In this document: positions 12,608 to 25,415 of the stretch, one piece after another | Layout: every line of letters begins with the position of its first letter | Position numbering within the stretch: the first letter of the stretch is position 1 | Assembly: GCA_009741485.1 (NCBI GenBank) | Contig: CM019218.1 | Coordinates: 40,131,358 to 40,195,357 of the forward strand | Length of the DNA: 64,000 nucleotides | DNA from: Malurus cyaneus samueli | Taxonomy: Eukaryota > Chordata > Aves > Passeriformes > Maluridae | Direction: 5' to 3' | The notes under the pieces: generated by a model | Told to the model about the DNA's origin: nothing | The model's input: only the letters and a program-made list of their open reading frames with translations | Database searches by the model: none | Made by a program: the position numbers and the translations under genes

Positions 12608-12705
12608 ATCATAGAATCATAGAATGATTTAGGTGGGAAAAGATCTTGAAGATCGAGTCCAACCATAAACCCAAACTGTCAAAACTTCCCAACCAATACC
12701 ACCTA
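12608..12705 (-). mobile_element. Short CR1 LINE 3' end
   Basis: The plus strand starts with ATCATAGAATCATAGAATG at 12608, the reverse complement of the CR1 3' terminal repeat, here with two copies. It continues with 'atttaggtgggaaaagatct' and 'gaagatcgagtccaaccata'. Only about 100 bp is recognisable, so this is a severely 5'-truncated minus-strand insertion. Confidence 0.9.
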
Positions 12706-12830
12706 TATACACAAATTTTCCCACGTTTAAGTGTACTTTGAAGAGGAAATAGTAAGGAACAAAATAGCTCCATTCAAAAAATCTGTGTTAGGACCTTTTG
12801 AGCAAAAGGCTACTTTTGACCACACAGGGG

Positions 12831-12875
<45 letters not shown>
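12831..12875 (+). repeat. Poly(A) tract, 45 bases
   Basis: An uninterrupted run of 45 A follows GGGG. CR1 elements lack poly(A) tails, so it is not the tail of the neighbouring CR1. I see no recognisable processed pseudogene upstream. A pure run this long is expected to vary in length and be error-prone in sequencing. Confidence 0.97.
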
Positions 12876-12878
<3 letters not shown>

Positions 12879-14629
12879 CAGAAAGATCTTATCCCAATTC
12901 CTTAACTGCTTTCTAAACAAAGATGATTTAATACCCACAAAGATTTTTATTTTTATTCATTTTTCCCCTGTCTTGGATTTTTAATTGAGCTGGAAAGTGA
13001 TGCACACAATCTGAAAATTTCGCACACAAAACTAACATCCTTCCCTGTGAGAGGAGAAGGTGCCAACCTGCATCACTGAGTCTGGCACTACAAATGTGCC
13101 ATTAGCATCAGACAAGTAGATTATTCTTCCTCTTTGCCCTAAGACTGACTAAAGCCAGAGTGAGAAGAGCATCTAAAGGGGGCAATAGCTGATGGTCTAA
13201 TGGTTTTCACACAACCCACACATTTCCTCCTATTTGGCAATTGATTTGTTTTCTGTCCGATGCATCAGTAAGTGAAACTTATTTGTCAGACTTGATGTTC
13301 TCCATAGACCTGGCTGTCCTCAAGATGTAGGGGATAAATAATCCCTCCTATAGTCTTTGCCAGGTTCTGGGCAACTCCACGGAGGAGTAGAAAATTGCTT
13401 TTTCTTTCACTGAAGTGAGATTGAGGACCCTTTTCTCCACAGAAGCCATACTCTATTTAGTCTCTACTCAGTCCCTGAGTTGTCATGGGACGAGTTGCTG
13501 TGCAGGGGAGGAAGCAGTGTGCAATAACAGAGGATATCTTTGTGGAACTGAAGCAGAATGATTGTGTTCAGCACAGTGTCTGATTTCTTAAGGCCTCCTT
13601 GATGCTCTTCTTCCTGGTACAACTGGTGATAGTATGTGGAAGTCAGTGGTACACAATAAATCTCTTCCAGGAAAGTGTAACACAAAATGAATTCAGAATG
13701 GCAGCAGAATTAGAGGAGATACAAATGTGAGCATCCATCACACAAGGCTGTTGTTTCTGCTCAGAAGGTTTTTAATTGCTTTGTTGAATACCTGAAGGAA
13801 AGCCCTGTCTCTACATGATATAAATTGTACAGCTGAACAAAGCATACCCAGTGGTCTAAATCTGTAAGGAACTTAGAGAACAATGATTGGGAGAGAAGGA
13901 AAAGATGTGACAAATGAGATTTTAAATATATAGTTCTTTAATCGTAATTTATTTTCTTTGGCAAGTGTTGGCACCGAAATGAATACTGAAAACTCCAGAG
14001 GTAATTGGTAAACCTTTTCATATTTAAGTGGTGTTATTAATTCAGATTGATGAGTGAAAGGGAGCTTTATACAAAGCTGCAGGTGAACAAGAAGGTTCTC
14101 TTGCATAGCAGCAGACTGAATCTCTGTCTTGTCTCTTAGTAAAAAAATCTCTTCGTGGGTTTTCTCTCAGAAAGTCTACTTGATGAGTCTATCATCAAAA
14201 TTAGCACTCTGCCACTAGTGTTTCCAGGTGCTGTCTACTCAAGGTTTCCCAAATACACTGAAATAGAAAATCCCTTCGCAATCTCATTTTCATTTGCAAA
14301 TTTCCAGCTGCTCTTTCCTTACCACCTTTACCCTTCCACACTCAGAAGTCAGAACACAGAAAATGCACAGCTGGGGAACCAGACTTGGACCACATTCAGG
14401 AGTCTGTGTGAAGGAGATTGCCAGACCACTGCCTTGGGTGGCAGCAACAATCTTATCTAAGCCAGACTCCTGATATATAAACACATAGTTCTGCTGATGA
14501 AAACAGCTCTCATTTCTTTCCTCGAGGAAACACTGGAATAATTTTACCTGTGTTAGATCAATGTCAGGCAGAGGAAGGGAAGTTTGACTAAAAAGCTATC
14601 ATAGTTCATCATGCCTGGGAATGTACATG
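12876..14629. other. Unique sequence, no gene seen
   Basis: No gene or classified repeat is recognised. Small open frames of up to about 100 codons have no domain and no coding texture. Confidence 0.5.
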
Positions 14630-14636
14630 ACTTAGC

Positions 14637-14643
14637 TATAAAT
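14637..14643 (+). promoter_or_regulatory. TATA-like box upstream of the CpG island
   Basis: TATAAAT in the context 'cttagctataaatgctcttc' lies about 50 bp before the CpG-enriched segment. It could support a plus-strand start site near 14670. Such heptamers are common by chance in DNA this AT-rich, so the call is weak. Confidence 0.2.
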
Positions 14644-14838
14644 GCTCTTCAGCAACCACTTTCCTGAAGAAAGCAGAAACAGGAGTGTTCCCTAGGCGCA
14701 GAAAACAGAGCTAAATACCAAAATCGTTCGCGGTAGGAACACGCTTGCTGCACAAGAGCTTTGGCACGAGTACATCCTGGGACATGTCTCAGGCGATGGA
14801 ACACGGCTGCAGAGCTCTCACGGAGGGAGGAGAGATGA

Positions 14839-14890
14839 GGGAGGATGGAGGGATGGAGGGGATGGAGGGATGGAGGGGATGGAGGGGAGC
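14839..14890 (+). repeat. GGATGGAGGG minisatellite with G-quadruplex potential
   Basis: Units of GGATGGAG with either one or two extra G alternate through this tract, giving an 8/9-bp repeat or a 17-bp dimer. Five runs of three to four G are separated by 5-base ATGGA loops. This satisfies the usual four-run G-quadruplex pattern on the plus strand. It sits immediately upstream of the densest CpG part of the island. Confidence 0.85.
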
Positions 14891-14938
14891 GGTGTCCCGG
14901 AGCGCAGGGCGCGGTGCCGGCGGGCGATGCCCGCAGCT

Positions 14939-14951
14939 GTTGCCTGGCAAC
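14939..14951. promoter_or_regulatory. RFX-type X-box palindrome
   Basis: GTTGCCTGGCAAC is a perfect inverted repeat of GTTGCC and GGCAAC with a 1-base spacer. It matches the known RFX-family X-box consensus of two such half sites spaced by 1-3 bases. X-boxes of this quality are found in promoters of ciliary genes and in other RFX-controlled promoters. The site is in the core of the CpG island, which makes function more plausible. The regulated transcript is not visible in the window. Confidence 0.6.
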
Positions 14952-15240
14952 TCCCGGCTCCATCCGCATCCTGAGCTCTCTGCGAGGCCGCCTCTGCCAC
15001 CCACTGCATCTTAAACAGAAAACAATTCCTGCCGTATCGACAGCAGAGCCCGTTAAAGATTCCCAGGGAACAAAACCTCAGACGAACTAAAGCAGCGGCG
15101 GGAAAGAGTCGGGATAAAACAAACACGCTGCTCTTCTCCATCTCCCGTTCCTCCACTTTGGTGACACTTCCATTTGAAGCCCAAACAGGGGCTTAGTGCA
15201 GGGTGCTGGCATTTTCTCAGAGGTTTGCAGCTCCGACCAA

Positions 15241-15345
15241 GGCCAGCTGACTAATTAGAGCAGCAGCACAAGAAAGGAGATGGCCTGAAATAACAGGCAG
15301 GGTGGAATAAGCATGCGATTGGGATTTAGAGTTAATATCCACTGG
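15241..15345. promoter_or_regulatory. Candidate regulatory element flanking the CpG island
   Basis: A perfect homeodomain palindrome CTAATTAG (15251-15258) follows an E-box CAGCTG (15245-15250) directly. Both lie at the edge of the CpG island. The stretch is unique sequence and may be part of the same regulatory unit. Evidence is motif-level only. Confidence 0.25.
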
Positions 15346-18300
15346 AAGAAATTAAATCTTGTTTGAGTGAGTGGGTAGCCAGATCATGATGGAAAGGGGG
15401 GAGTTTGGCATATGAGAGAGGTCTGGTGAATCATGCTGAGAAATTAATAGATTTTTTAAAGTACTCCACCACAAAAAGGGCCAAACACCTTCCTCTGATG
15501 AAATAGGGAGAAAACTGCCGTGGTTAAAAATCTGACACAGAGAAAAAGAATGCTTAACAGCTAGAAGGAAGGCTGTGAAACTGTGATATGATAGCTCCAC
15601 TGAATGTTATATAAAGATTTACTATCTACTAGGCTGACTGATTTAATACAAACTTCAGTTCCATGTGATAGCTAGCAGATAATGACATATCCTGAGGTAC
15701 AGACATTTGAAACCTTTTTCAAATCACTCATGGATCATCTGCATGCACATATCTCTGATACATGCCCTGAGTTTGCTGTATTGTAGTTAGTCTTTTTCTG
15801 CCCTTTATTCCTTTTTCCTCATTCTTCTTTACTAAAAGGAGAGATCAGGCTACTTCTATGAATTTAGACTTTCAGAGTGATTTAAAAAGTTTTAGAAGGA
15901 GCAGCTTTCGTATCACTTTTTCAACAAAATCTTCCTTGGTAAGTGCACACACAAAAACTTATCCTCCCCGCACAAAACAAAACAAAACAATGAACCAACC
16001 AAACAAACAAACAAACAAAAACCTTTTCCTGGGCAAGTACCTTGGGGACCAAATATTAAAAAATTTTTGGCTATCAGATTTTGAAAAGAAATTAATTCAT
16101 TTCCCACAGTCCAAGGGGAAATATCATTGCAGAGAGAGACAGATCATTAGGTGCCAGTGCCCAGCAGCATTCTGCATTGCAGCTTCTCATCCACTGGAGG
16201 ACCCTGGACCGTGTATTAATAAGATGGCTGGACAATATAACACTCGAGTCTACTGTCCAGGGAGACCAGTTTCTTAGTGCTCTGCATAAAGGTTCATCAG
16301 ATACTTTCATTGAGTAGGTTATGTTCTGATGAGGTTCAAAAGCAAAAGTATTGAGCAAACCCTGTCAGATGGAGCTGCTGCTGCATTCTGACAAAGTCTG
16401 CACTGTTTACAGCTTCAGTGAACAGTGGGTTCCTGGAAGCTCCTTTCGTTGATTCCCTGTGACATTGGGACAGACCTTTGATCTTATTTTCCTGACTTTT
16501 TAAAACAAGGGTAATTGTGTTTGTCTTCAGCGTGGGGCACTAATTATAGTCAGTTTCTAAAGAGCTTTGGCATTGCTGAATATGTGGTAGAATAAATTCT
16601 CTCTCTTCTGGATTTATTTGGTGGCGTTTTTTCCTCATCATTTAGCAAAACCATGAATGACCATGTCATGTCAGAGATCCTGACTCAGCAAGCTCCTTCA
16701 GCATTGCAAGGTCCTTAAGATCACAAGAGATTTTATAGATATGAATGGTCCTACCAATAAACACAAACACAACTGAGCTGTGACAAGTCAAAATGATAGA
16801 GCTTCCAATTAGAGCCCAGAAACAATGTCCAGAATCAGATTCCGTATAATGACTTTACAAGTGACCTTTGGGGATAGTTTGCTGCATGACTGCTGAGAGA
16901 ACGTTACTCAGGGAAGCCGTGAAATGAATGACAGTAAACGGGATTGAAATTGTAATTAGTTCTCTGTGCATTTTGCTTATGTGAATACCAAAGTTCAGCA
17001 ACATCCATTAGTTTTACAGGGCTTCAGTTAGTCCTTCAGCTGGTCCAGTTTAATATAATCCACATGATTATATTGCTGCTGAGACTTCTTTGTTGATGTA
17101 AAATCCTCTGGCTTTTAAAGAGTGACCTCAGAAGGAAAGCCATGACATACTTGAAGGATATAGACAGCTGTACCCTGCTTAACAAGCACATGGACTCTTT
17201 GACAATGCTTTTAAAGCAGGTTCTGTAATGGAGCAGAGGATGTGAGAAATAACACAGTCTTACATATCACTTACTGTGAAATACAGATTAAATTGTGAAT
17301 TTATTGAGGATTTGGGTGGTTTCTGTGTAGTACTTCAAAGTGGTTTACAATAAAGTATTTCCAGTGCTGAATACTGTTAGCTGTATCATTAATATCTCAG
17401 TGAAAAGAAAATATGTTGTAGCCCCATTATATTTTTAAGATTTTTCTTGCTGCAGGAGTTTTTGTGCCTTGCATTATGGAAGGAAGGAAGTTTCTGTGCT
17501 GCAGGTTGTCTTCAACAGGTATTCAGTTCACACCACAAACAGAAATCACTTGGGACCTTTACAGTGGCCTTTATAGAATCTCTGCATTTCTTTAGAGCTT
17601 TTCTAAATCACAGTGAACATTGAATATTTTGAAATTCACCTTTACCAGTGCAGTACATTGACTTCTCAAGATACTTTTCCAGTGATGCTTATATTAATTC
17701 AACCAGTTAAGGAAATTTCCAAGGAATAGGCATTTATATGAATATATTTGTGCATGTAGAGCAATTCCATTTTGATTTTCTCCTTTCTTTTATAAATCCC
17801 TTGCAATCTCAGACTCAAAAATCTCTGTGGTGTGAGATCTTCCTTTATATATCTGTGGTACAAATCCTGATTAGAGCATCTGGGCTGGAGCTCAGTGTAA
17901 TTATTCAGTAGTATAATGTTTTCTTCAGAAGGCTGCTGGGTTGGTGTGGGATCAGTAGCAGACCCCATTCTCCTGTGGAATCTGCAGAAGATGCATGGAG
18001 ATTATTTTAAGTAGAAAATATAGGCAGAAGTGAGGTGGTTATTGCCCATGTCTTGACAGATCAAAGGTAAATCCTATGCACAGCCAAATTTGCTGTGCTG
18101 TACTTGAAGGGCAAAGGAGTGTATTACAGCCTGTAAAAGATGTGAGTGTGGCAAAATTTCCAGGGCATACAGAGATTCAGGCCTTTTACTGTCTTTAGAC
18201 AGAGGCAGTTTGTACAATTGTTCTGTTGAGCAGAGATCCTGAGCTAAATAGGCACCTATATTTCAATAATAACTTTAGGAAATTAAATAAATCCCAGGGA

Positions 18301-20159
18301 TTTTTTTCCCCTGTCTCTTTGGCCTTTTGGTTAGCACACTATTAGCTTGTTGTTGTTGGAGAAGTGCACGAGAAACCTATAAACCTCATTATTTAGCCCT
18401 AGAAATAAACATTATACTTTGGAACTTGGGTGAGTCCAAGGATCTCCCAGACATCTTGGGGGAATTGTACTGTAAAAGATCTCTAAACAGGATGCCAGGC
18501 TCATCATTTGGATCAGGAATAGCGGAAGTCTACCCTTCTCTTCCCAAATCCGGAATCTAGAATGACAACTAGCAACATTTAGAGCAGGCTAAGGAAGGCA
18601 CTCAGTCATTTTACCAATGAAAACCTTGCACTCTACCCTGATAACTCCACCATTCTTAGGAAAATGGCTTTTCATATTACTGTGTCTAGGGATGGCAAAA
18701 AATGGGTACTACCCAAGTGTTTGTGTGACAGAACATCTTATTTTGTTTATCTCTCCCAGTACCTCTAAAGCTTATCAGTTTTGCTTGTTCTTTAAACAGA
18801 TGCACTATTTGGGCTGCCCTTTCTATTGATAGGACAATGCATCATTTTCACTTGGTCCATCTTCCCTATGAAGCTGCTGGTGTTGGTGTAACATATCTAG
18901 GGCAAGATAAGCTGTCTCCCCATTCTCATGCTGTACATTTTTATATAATTGCAGCCCTCATCTGTCCCAGAAAGGATTCCAGAATTCTAGTAAATATTTT
19001 AGTAAAATGCACTAATTTATTTTTGCAGCTGTTTCCAGGAAATATTCAAGTTCAGAACCTTATGCAGGAAAGGAAAATATATTCTTTAATCTGAGCTGTG
19101 CAGATTCAAAGGAATAAATTTTTGTTGGTCTCAAGTGTCATAGACAGATCACTGATGTCACTAAATCTTGCGATAGGCAGTTCATAATTTGCATTTTAAT
19201 CTGTTTTCTGGTTTTGGAAGTTCTTAATTTCTGAAGATAGGCTAATTTTGTCATTGTTCAATCTTTTCAGGAAGGTGATATGTGAAGAACCTTCTAGTAA
19301 AGAAAAAGAGTCCAGTCCAGCTGTGACTTTCTGATCAAAGCAGAGTGACTTGTGAGTTAACTGTGCCAGTTATTCCAAGTAGATGCCTCAAATCACCTGC
19401 TGGTCAAAATGGAAGAATTTAAAGACAAAAAAATTCACATAATATAAATACTGCATTGCTCTCTGAGAGGCATCACACTCCCTTGTGGGTATTCCAGCTA
19501 CCTGACTTTTGACTATTGGCATTATGCTGCCATTTAATTACATCCTTACAGATTAATCTGCTAATAATTTTTTGTTGTTCCTGACTAAAGCAAAAGAGTC
19601 ATTAAAAGTTAGTTGACTGGGAGTGGATTTTAAAGAGCAAAAATGAGCAGTCATCAGCAAATGATGGAAGTGGAAGAGACAAAATGAGTCCCTTGCCTGG
19701 CCTGGAATCAGCCAAGACTCTCACAGATTTTATGGTAGACTCTATTGAAGATCCCTATACCATAAAAAATTAACAGTGAGCATAAGGACCATTGAGCTCT
19801 GACCTTTCCCAAGGGGCTACAATTATAGAAACATTCAGCATTTGCACAATCCCTTTAGAATGGGAATTGTTGACTCAGTAGTGAGAGGGCTCTGTGGCTT
19901 TCAAGCTGGACCATAAATTCAGGGGAAATATAGGAACTTGGGTTAAAAAAATAATGCTAAGTATTGTCTATTTGAACTGAAGAAAGATTTGGTGAGCTGG
20001 TGGCCTGTGTCTAAAAATGAATAGTGTCAGGAGACTATGGGGAAGACAGACAACTTTCACACAGCATAAACCATGTAGCACCATAGCTCACAGGAGACAG
20101 AATCAGTAAAACCCAGGGTCCTCTGATCTGATCTTGGCTAACAGTCCTATTTCAAGCTG
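15346..20159. other. Unique sequence, no gene seen
   Basis: No exon, RNA gene or LINE/LTR is recognised. A short CAAAA/AAAC simple repeat lies at about 15970-16020. A patch at 16900-17120 has MEIS-like TGACAG (16929-16934) and homeodomain TAATTA (16953-16958) motifs and might be an enhancer. The longest open frame of the window (139 codons, 15858-16277) crosses the simple repeat and is not credible as a gene. Confidence 0.5.
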
Positions 20160-20212
20160 GAGATTGGACCAGATGACCTCCAAGGATCCAATCAGATATC
20201 CAATGATTCTGT
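20160..20212 (+). mobile_element. CR1 LINE 3' terminus (sense)
   Basis: The segment 'gagattggaccagatgacct' followed by 'ccaaggatccaatcagatat' and 'ccaatgattctgt' reads as the sense-strand end of a CR1 3' UTR. In intact copies a GGACTAGATGACCT-type block leads to the ATTCTGTGATTCTGT terminus. Only the last 50 bases or so are clear. The preceding 150 bases may belong to the same element but are too diverged to place. Confidence 0.68.
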
Positions 20213-23200
20213 TAATTAGTCACAAAGACTGGCTGAGCATGTCTTTGTTCCCAAGTAGGTCTATTAACTCATTGTAGAGATGTGTGAAGTACCACAGGGA
20301 ATTTGCTGCATTTCTCCTTTCTCCATTGTGCACTTTAGAAGGAAAAGAGAAACTTTTGTGCAAGTCACAGTGGCTGTAAGGAAAATCACAATCCCTGATT
20401 TTGCATAACCCTCCTTTAAAACCTGCCCAAGGAAGACACTGCCCTTTCTAACTCCCTTTAAAGTCTTTTCTGGTCACCTCATTTGACAATGGGGGAAATG
20501 GAAAACACGAGAGGAAGACTAAACTAGTTCATAAGAAAGTAGAAATCCTAGGCTTAACAGGCATAATAGAGAAGTGAATAATCACGGAGACAACTACAAA
20601 TTACCTTTCAAAGCGGAAAAGAGGATTGCATTGCAGTGCCCTGTATTTTATGGGAGCCTATCCCTCACCAGGCCTTCTTGGCACCTCCTTTTCCATTTCT
20701 ACCTCTCTGTTCATGTACCATACATTTGTATGCACTGGCAAGTGCAATCATCTGCGTTCAGATGTCCAAATATTTTTGCATAATGTCCACTTACTCTTTT
20801 CTAAAACTTTTATAATCAGCTTAGGTCTGCTAAATTATACTGATTAGACAACCTTAATGTCTGCTGTTATCTTAATTCTCTGTAGAGCAGACAACAGCCT
20901 TGAGGGAGGCTATAATAACCTGTCTCTACCCATTTATGCCAATTTGGCTTGCAGCCTTATACTTCCTTAGGTAACAATTTAGAGTCAGATTTTCAAAATT
21001 AAGCCTACAGATCTGTAAGCACCTATGCTTATACTTGCCTCCAATTTAAAAAAATTTACTGAACAGGACAATTTTATGAGAAGATCCTCAGAGGAAAAAA
21101 TGAATGATAGGTACCTAGCTTACAGTGAAAGACTTGATTAGAGCTGCCTGATATTAGCTTCTGTTTAAGCCTTCGAAAATCTCTTCCTTAACAGCCTAAT
21201 TCCAACTGCCAGTTGTTATTTACACTTGTGCCTGTTCCCCTCCGAGTGCTAGGGCAAAAGTTCTGTGCCGAGATTGAATAAATCAGAAGTGATAATCAAT
21301 TTTCAGGCAGAGCAGTATGACTTGTGCAGACTGAATTCGCATGCCTGAAGGGAGATTTACAGTAGTTCCATCACAATTTTCTTTCATCAAGAAAGCAGGT
21401 AAAGAGCTTGCAGAGAGAATGGCAAAAAGGCTGTGTGCAGATGTGCCTGCTCATTCACACTGTCAGCATTCCCGGTGCTGTAGCCTGTGCCAGACGGAGC
21501 TGGGAAGGGCAGGAAACTGCACCAGACTGCCTGCTCACACAGAGCTTCCTGCTATTCGAGCTTATTTCCAGCATTCTGTCAAGCAGAAAAAGTAATCCAT
21601 GCCCAGTTTATCATCCTCTGAAGACATTATAAATTACCAGCTAAACACTTTCACCATATCTGACATTACACAATCAAACTGCAGCAGCAATGGTATCTGA
21701 AATGCACAGTGAGTGAGAGTCAGCCACAGTAGCTGCCTGAGTTCCTACTGCTCTTTATAAAATACACTGAAAAGAAAACAAGCAGTAAAGGTCTGATATT
21801 TTTCCTCTGCTGGTGAATATACAGCTGCCAATATGCCTACTCTAGACTTGCTTTTTCTATTTTTTGCTGTTGCACTATTGTGATGCACCCTTGAGAGTTT
21901 CAGAGTTGGAGCCAAATACAAGTGAATTGACAATCATTGGACAAGTTATACCTAAATTAACACACACTCTAGACAAAACCAAACAGCCTGTGGCAAGTTT
22001 TTTATGTAAATAGGTGTATTGATACATTGGGTTTTCAAACTATTCATCAAGCCAGAAAGATGAATGAACACAACCATCTTCATGCTCATAACACAATAGG
22101 CAACTTATTTAGAACAAGAAGATGTGGTGCAACAAAGACATTTATTGTATGACTAAAATTAAAATTAAATTCCTGTTAAAATATTTATGTAGATGTAGCT
22201 GAAACATTCTGCTTAGAGATAAATCAGAGGCCTTTGGCATATCCCAGACATATCATTCCAGTATTCTTCTGCTGAAAATCTAGTGCTTACAAGATGTTAA
22301 TGGCAGTTCAACTTTCAGGACAGTCTCTGCAGACTATTTTTGCTCAGCAGGTAGTAGGGATTTGCATCCATATTTCAAATATTCTTCTATCTCATTACCA
22401 GCTTCTTATTTCTTTGTGACTTATACCTCTATAAAATCTGGCTTGCACTACAGGAAATGTGATTTCAAAAAAGAGAATTATGTGTAATGAACATTTATCA
22501 TATTCCTTCTTGGTTTTTCCATCTTTAGACTTTTTTTCTTGATAGACTGGATGAAAGAATGACATGGCATGCATAATCAGTTTTGGGGTTTGTTTTTTTG
22601 GTTTTTTTTTTTTTTTTAAGAAAAGGAAAAAAGGGTACTTTATAAAAATCAAGCATTAAAAGGGTTTTTAAATATCGGGGTACTTCACTCAACTACAATA
22701 CTCCATGATAAGTAATAGCATTATTTGTTCTGTTGCCTTTTTTTAATTAAACTGAGATCTTTAAATAATATATGTACACTGGGAAGTACGTTTGCTTGGA
22801 TAAGTTAATTTGTAAGAGTTGTAATCAGTACAAATTCACTAAGTGCTTTTTGTAATATGGCTGAATGCAATGAAGTGATTTGGTATTCCTGCAGATGTCA
22901 CATGTAATTTCAGAGCTGCTACACTGTAATTTTGTAACACTTAAAAGAAATTATGGTGGTGGCAATTTTGTCACTGTAGGTAAGGGGCTCTTAGGGCTTG
23001 TCTCATAAATTTCCAGCTCCCTTTTTTCAGGTGTTTATGATATAGTGTAAAGTCAAAACCATCAGCCTAATAAAATCAGGTTATAATTGATCAAACCCTG
23101 AAGAAGAAATGGGCTCAAACAGCAAAATTTTAAACCCCTAGTTCAAGTAAAAATGCTGGCAGCTTTGGTTCAATCTATGATAGATGCAGAAATTCAGATC

Positions 23201-25415
23201 TACATTAGGCTTTTTTTAATCAATCTGTTTCATCTTCTGCCTCCCCTGCACTCCGCACACAATATTCCAGTACAATGAAATGTTAGCCAGAGTTTTCTAG
23301 CCAGAGCTGGTCACAATTTGGATTTCTAATCCTTCAGTGTTTCTTTTGAAAACCTTTTACTTTTTTCTCATTCTAATACTCCCCACTTCTTCTTTGCAAA
23401 GGAAATATCAAGTCTGTACATTGATATTCTCCTTTTCCTGGAAGAAAAGGTATTTAGGGAAAGAAAACACATATTCAGATCGAAAAGAGTTCTGCTGTAT
23501 AACAAAAATAAAGTAATTCAATATTTACACTCAACATTTCTAACCTTTAGCTTTTTGACCTGGTGTTGCAGGTGAGCTAGAAGAGCAGCAGGAGTGAGAG
23601 GAGGGTTTCCCCACGTTTTGTTTCACTTGTTTCCGTGCTTTGGGCTGTTTGCAGCGCTTTCAGATCATTTGTGAAGGCCAAGCTCCACAGTATCTCTACG
23701 CTCTTAACACATGGTCTGCTCCTTGTGCCCTGTGCCAGCAAGGTTCTGCAGAATAAAAAAGATAATTTTATAGCTTCTGACACACCAGAAGATCTTTTAT
23801 ATCCATGGCAAAGCAGAGGAAATGAGAGATATTCTACACTACTCATGTCATGCATTTGTATCCTCAGTTGCAGAACCAAGTAAATAATTTAGTTCTACCA
23901 TCTTTTTTGAGATTAGTATCCAATAAACACTGAACAGATGAGGCTGAAAAGAAATTTCTGATGCATTTCACCTACTCAAACAATCATTAAATACCAATTT
24001 TTGATTTATTATCAGCTTAATTGAAAGCTTTGTGAAAGCTGTGAAAGCTTTTCCACTCTATTGCCACTCAATAGAAAAATAAATGTTGCAAGAATTTGCT
24101 GGAAGTCACACATATATGCACATATAAGTTTCTCTAGTACATAATAAAAGAGTTAAGGGCCTCCTGAAGTGTTGTTCTGGTTTAAAGTGAATTGTATCCA
24201 AACTGTAGTTTCAGACAGAAGCACGAGTTTTATAATTCTGCTTTGACAGCACTGGTTTGTCACACCATATTCACGTGAGATTTTAAAAGTGTCCAAACTA
24301 AACATTGAGATTATATTCAATTTGAAGTTGAATATGACCCAGAATCAAACCTCTTTTCTTATAATATTCAAGCCTGATGAAATAAAGAGCAGTTTCCAGA
24401 CTTAGAATATTAACCAAATAGCATTCTGCTCATGTGCTGTTAGCACTTGGCTCTGGATGGAAATATGCTACTCAGTTTTGTGTCATTTTTCCTGAACAGG
24501 TTCATAGAGTCATGAGATATTCTGTCAGAAATTATCTTCTCAGGTTGTGGGGAGTGTCAGTCAGGTGACCAACATACAAATTTTTAATTAAGATTTACCA
24601 CTACATAATAAGACAAGAATACACTAATCTTTAGTAACATTCTAATTCAAGCACGTCTTGTTGCTACACAGCATAATTGGTAGATAAGATGTAAGAAACC
24701 TCTGCAAGAGGAAATGCTGTACTGTGCTGTTCACTAATCTCCATTTATGCCACTCAGACTTAAATTCTTTGCTCTATAATGATCTGCATTTATATTTTGC
24801 ATTATTTCCAGAGTCAAATTAAATTCTATCATGGATTCTAATTCTACAACATGTGTTGAAGGGAAAACTATGCATAGAAATATATTCCTTCTGCTAAAAG
24901 GTCTGTTACAGTGACCAACCTCTCCATGGCAAAGAATTCAGGAATTGCTCAGAAGGAAAAGCAGTTTTTTCTTCTTCTTTGCTGTCATCCCATATCTCCT
25001 TCCAGAATAAAACCCATGGAAAAAGAATGAAATTATTGAGAATTAAAACTTGATTTCTGTGGCACAATGGGATTTATCTTCAGGAAATGGTTTGAATCAA
25101 TCTTCCACAGGAGATTTAATGAGACAAGTGTGCAGTCTTATTTAGATGACAACATATGGGATGGCCTAGAAGATTAGCAGACTGCCTGTGTGTTGGCTCA
25201 TCTATTCAGGGACAAATTGGCCCAAGCTTGGAGAGAGACAAACCCAGCATCACCTGGGCCTTTCTGTACAGAAATGGCAGCAAAGAACGAATGCAAGAAG
25301 CATTTCTTGCTTTAACAATCATGCTGCTTCTAATCCTCTGCTGTTTCCTCTCCATTTCTCTGGTAGTACAGAACTTTAAGAGTGCTTTATCCATCTGCAC
25401 TGACCCATATCCTTC
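20213..25415. other. Unique sequence, no gene seen
   Basis: No gene is recognised. A T16 run lies at 22602-22617 after T/G-rich low-complexity sequence. A stretch at about 21210-21390 with a few retained CpGs and a GATAATCAAT motif could be a conserved element. The moderately GC-rich stretch at 23570-23760 has no recognisable identity. At 24022-24050 the word TGAAAGCT is repeated three times in tandem with small spacers. Confidence 0.5.

Larger units (their letters stand above)
14690..15240. promoter_or_regulatory. Small CpG island, possible promoter
   Basis: CpG density rises sharply here: about 22 CpG dinucleotides fall between 14887 and 15150, while most of the window has a handful per kilobase. 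GC content is also visibly higher, especially at 14880-15000. It contains a G-rich minisatellite (14839-14890) and a perfect X-box palindrome (14939-14951). An isolated island in AT-rich DNA usually marks a promoter of a gene, alternative first exon or lncRNA, or an orphan island with enhancer activity. Open frames on both strands across it (up to 112 codons, minus strand) look like consequences of the GC-rich composition, not a recognised protein. No donor splice site was convincingly assigned. Confidence 0.7.

Noticed and set aside
14818..15156. 112-codon minus-strand frame across the CpG island
   Set aside because: Its Pro/Ser/Ile/His-rich C-terminal part is the GGATGGAGGG repeat read in reverse, and frames on both strands are open because the sequence is GC-rich and stop-poor. 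The CpG island itself was kept as a feature.
15858..16277. 139-codon open frame, the longest in the window (+ strand)
   Set aside because: It runs through a CAAAA/AAAC simple repeat, has low-complexity Asn/Lys/Thr/Gln-rich content and no recognisable domain. Its length is within chance expectation for 64 kb of AT-rich DNA.
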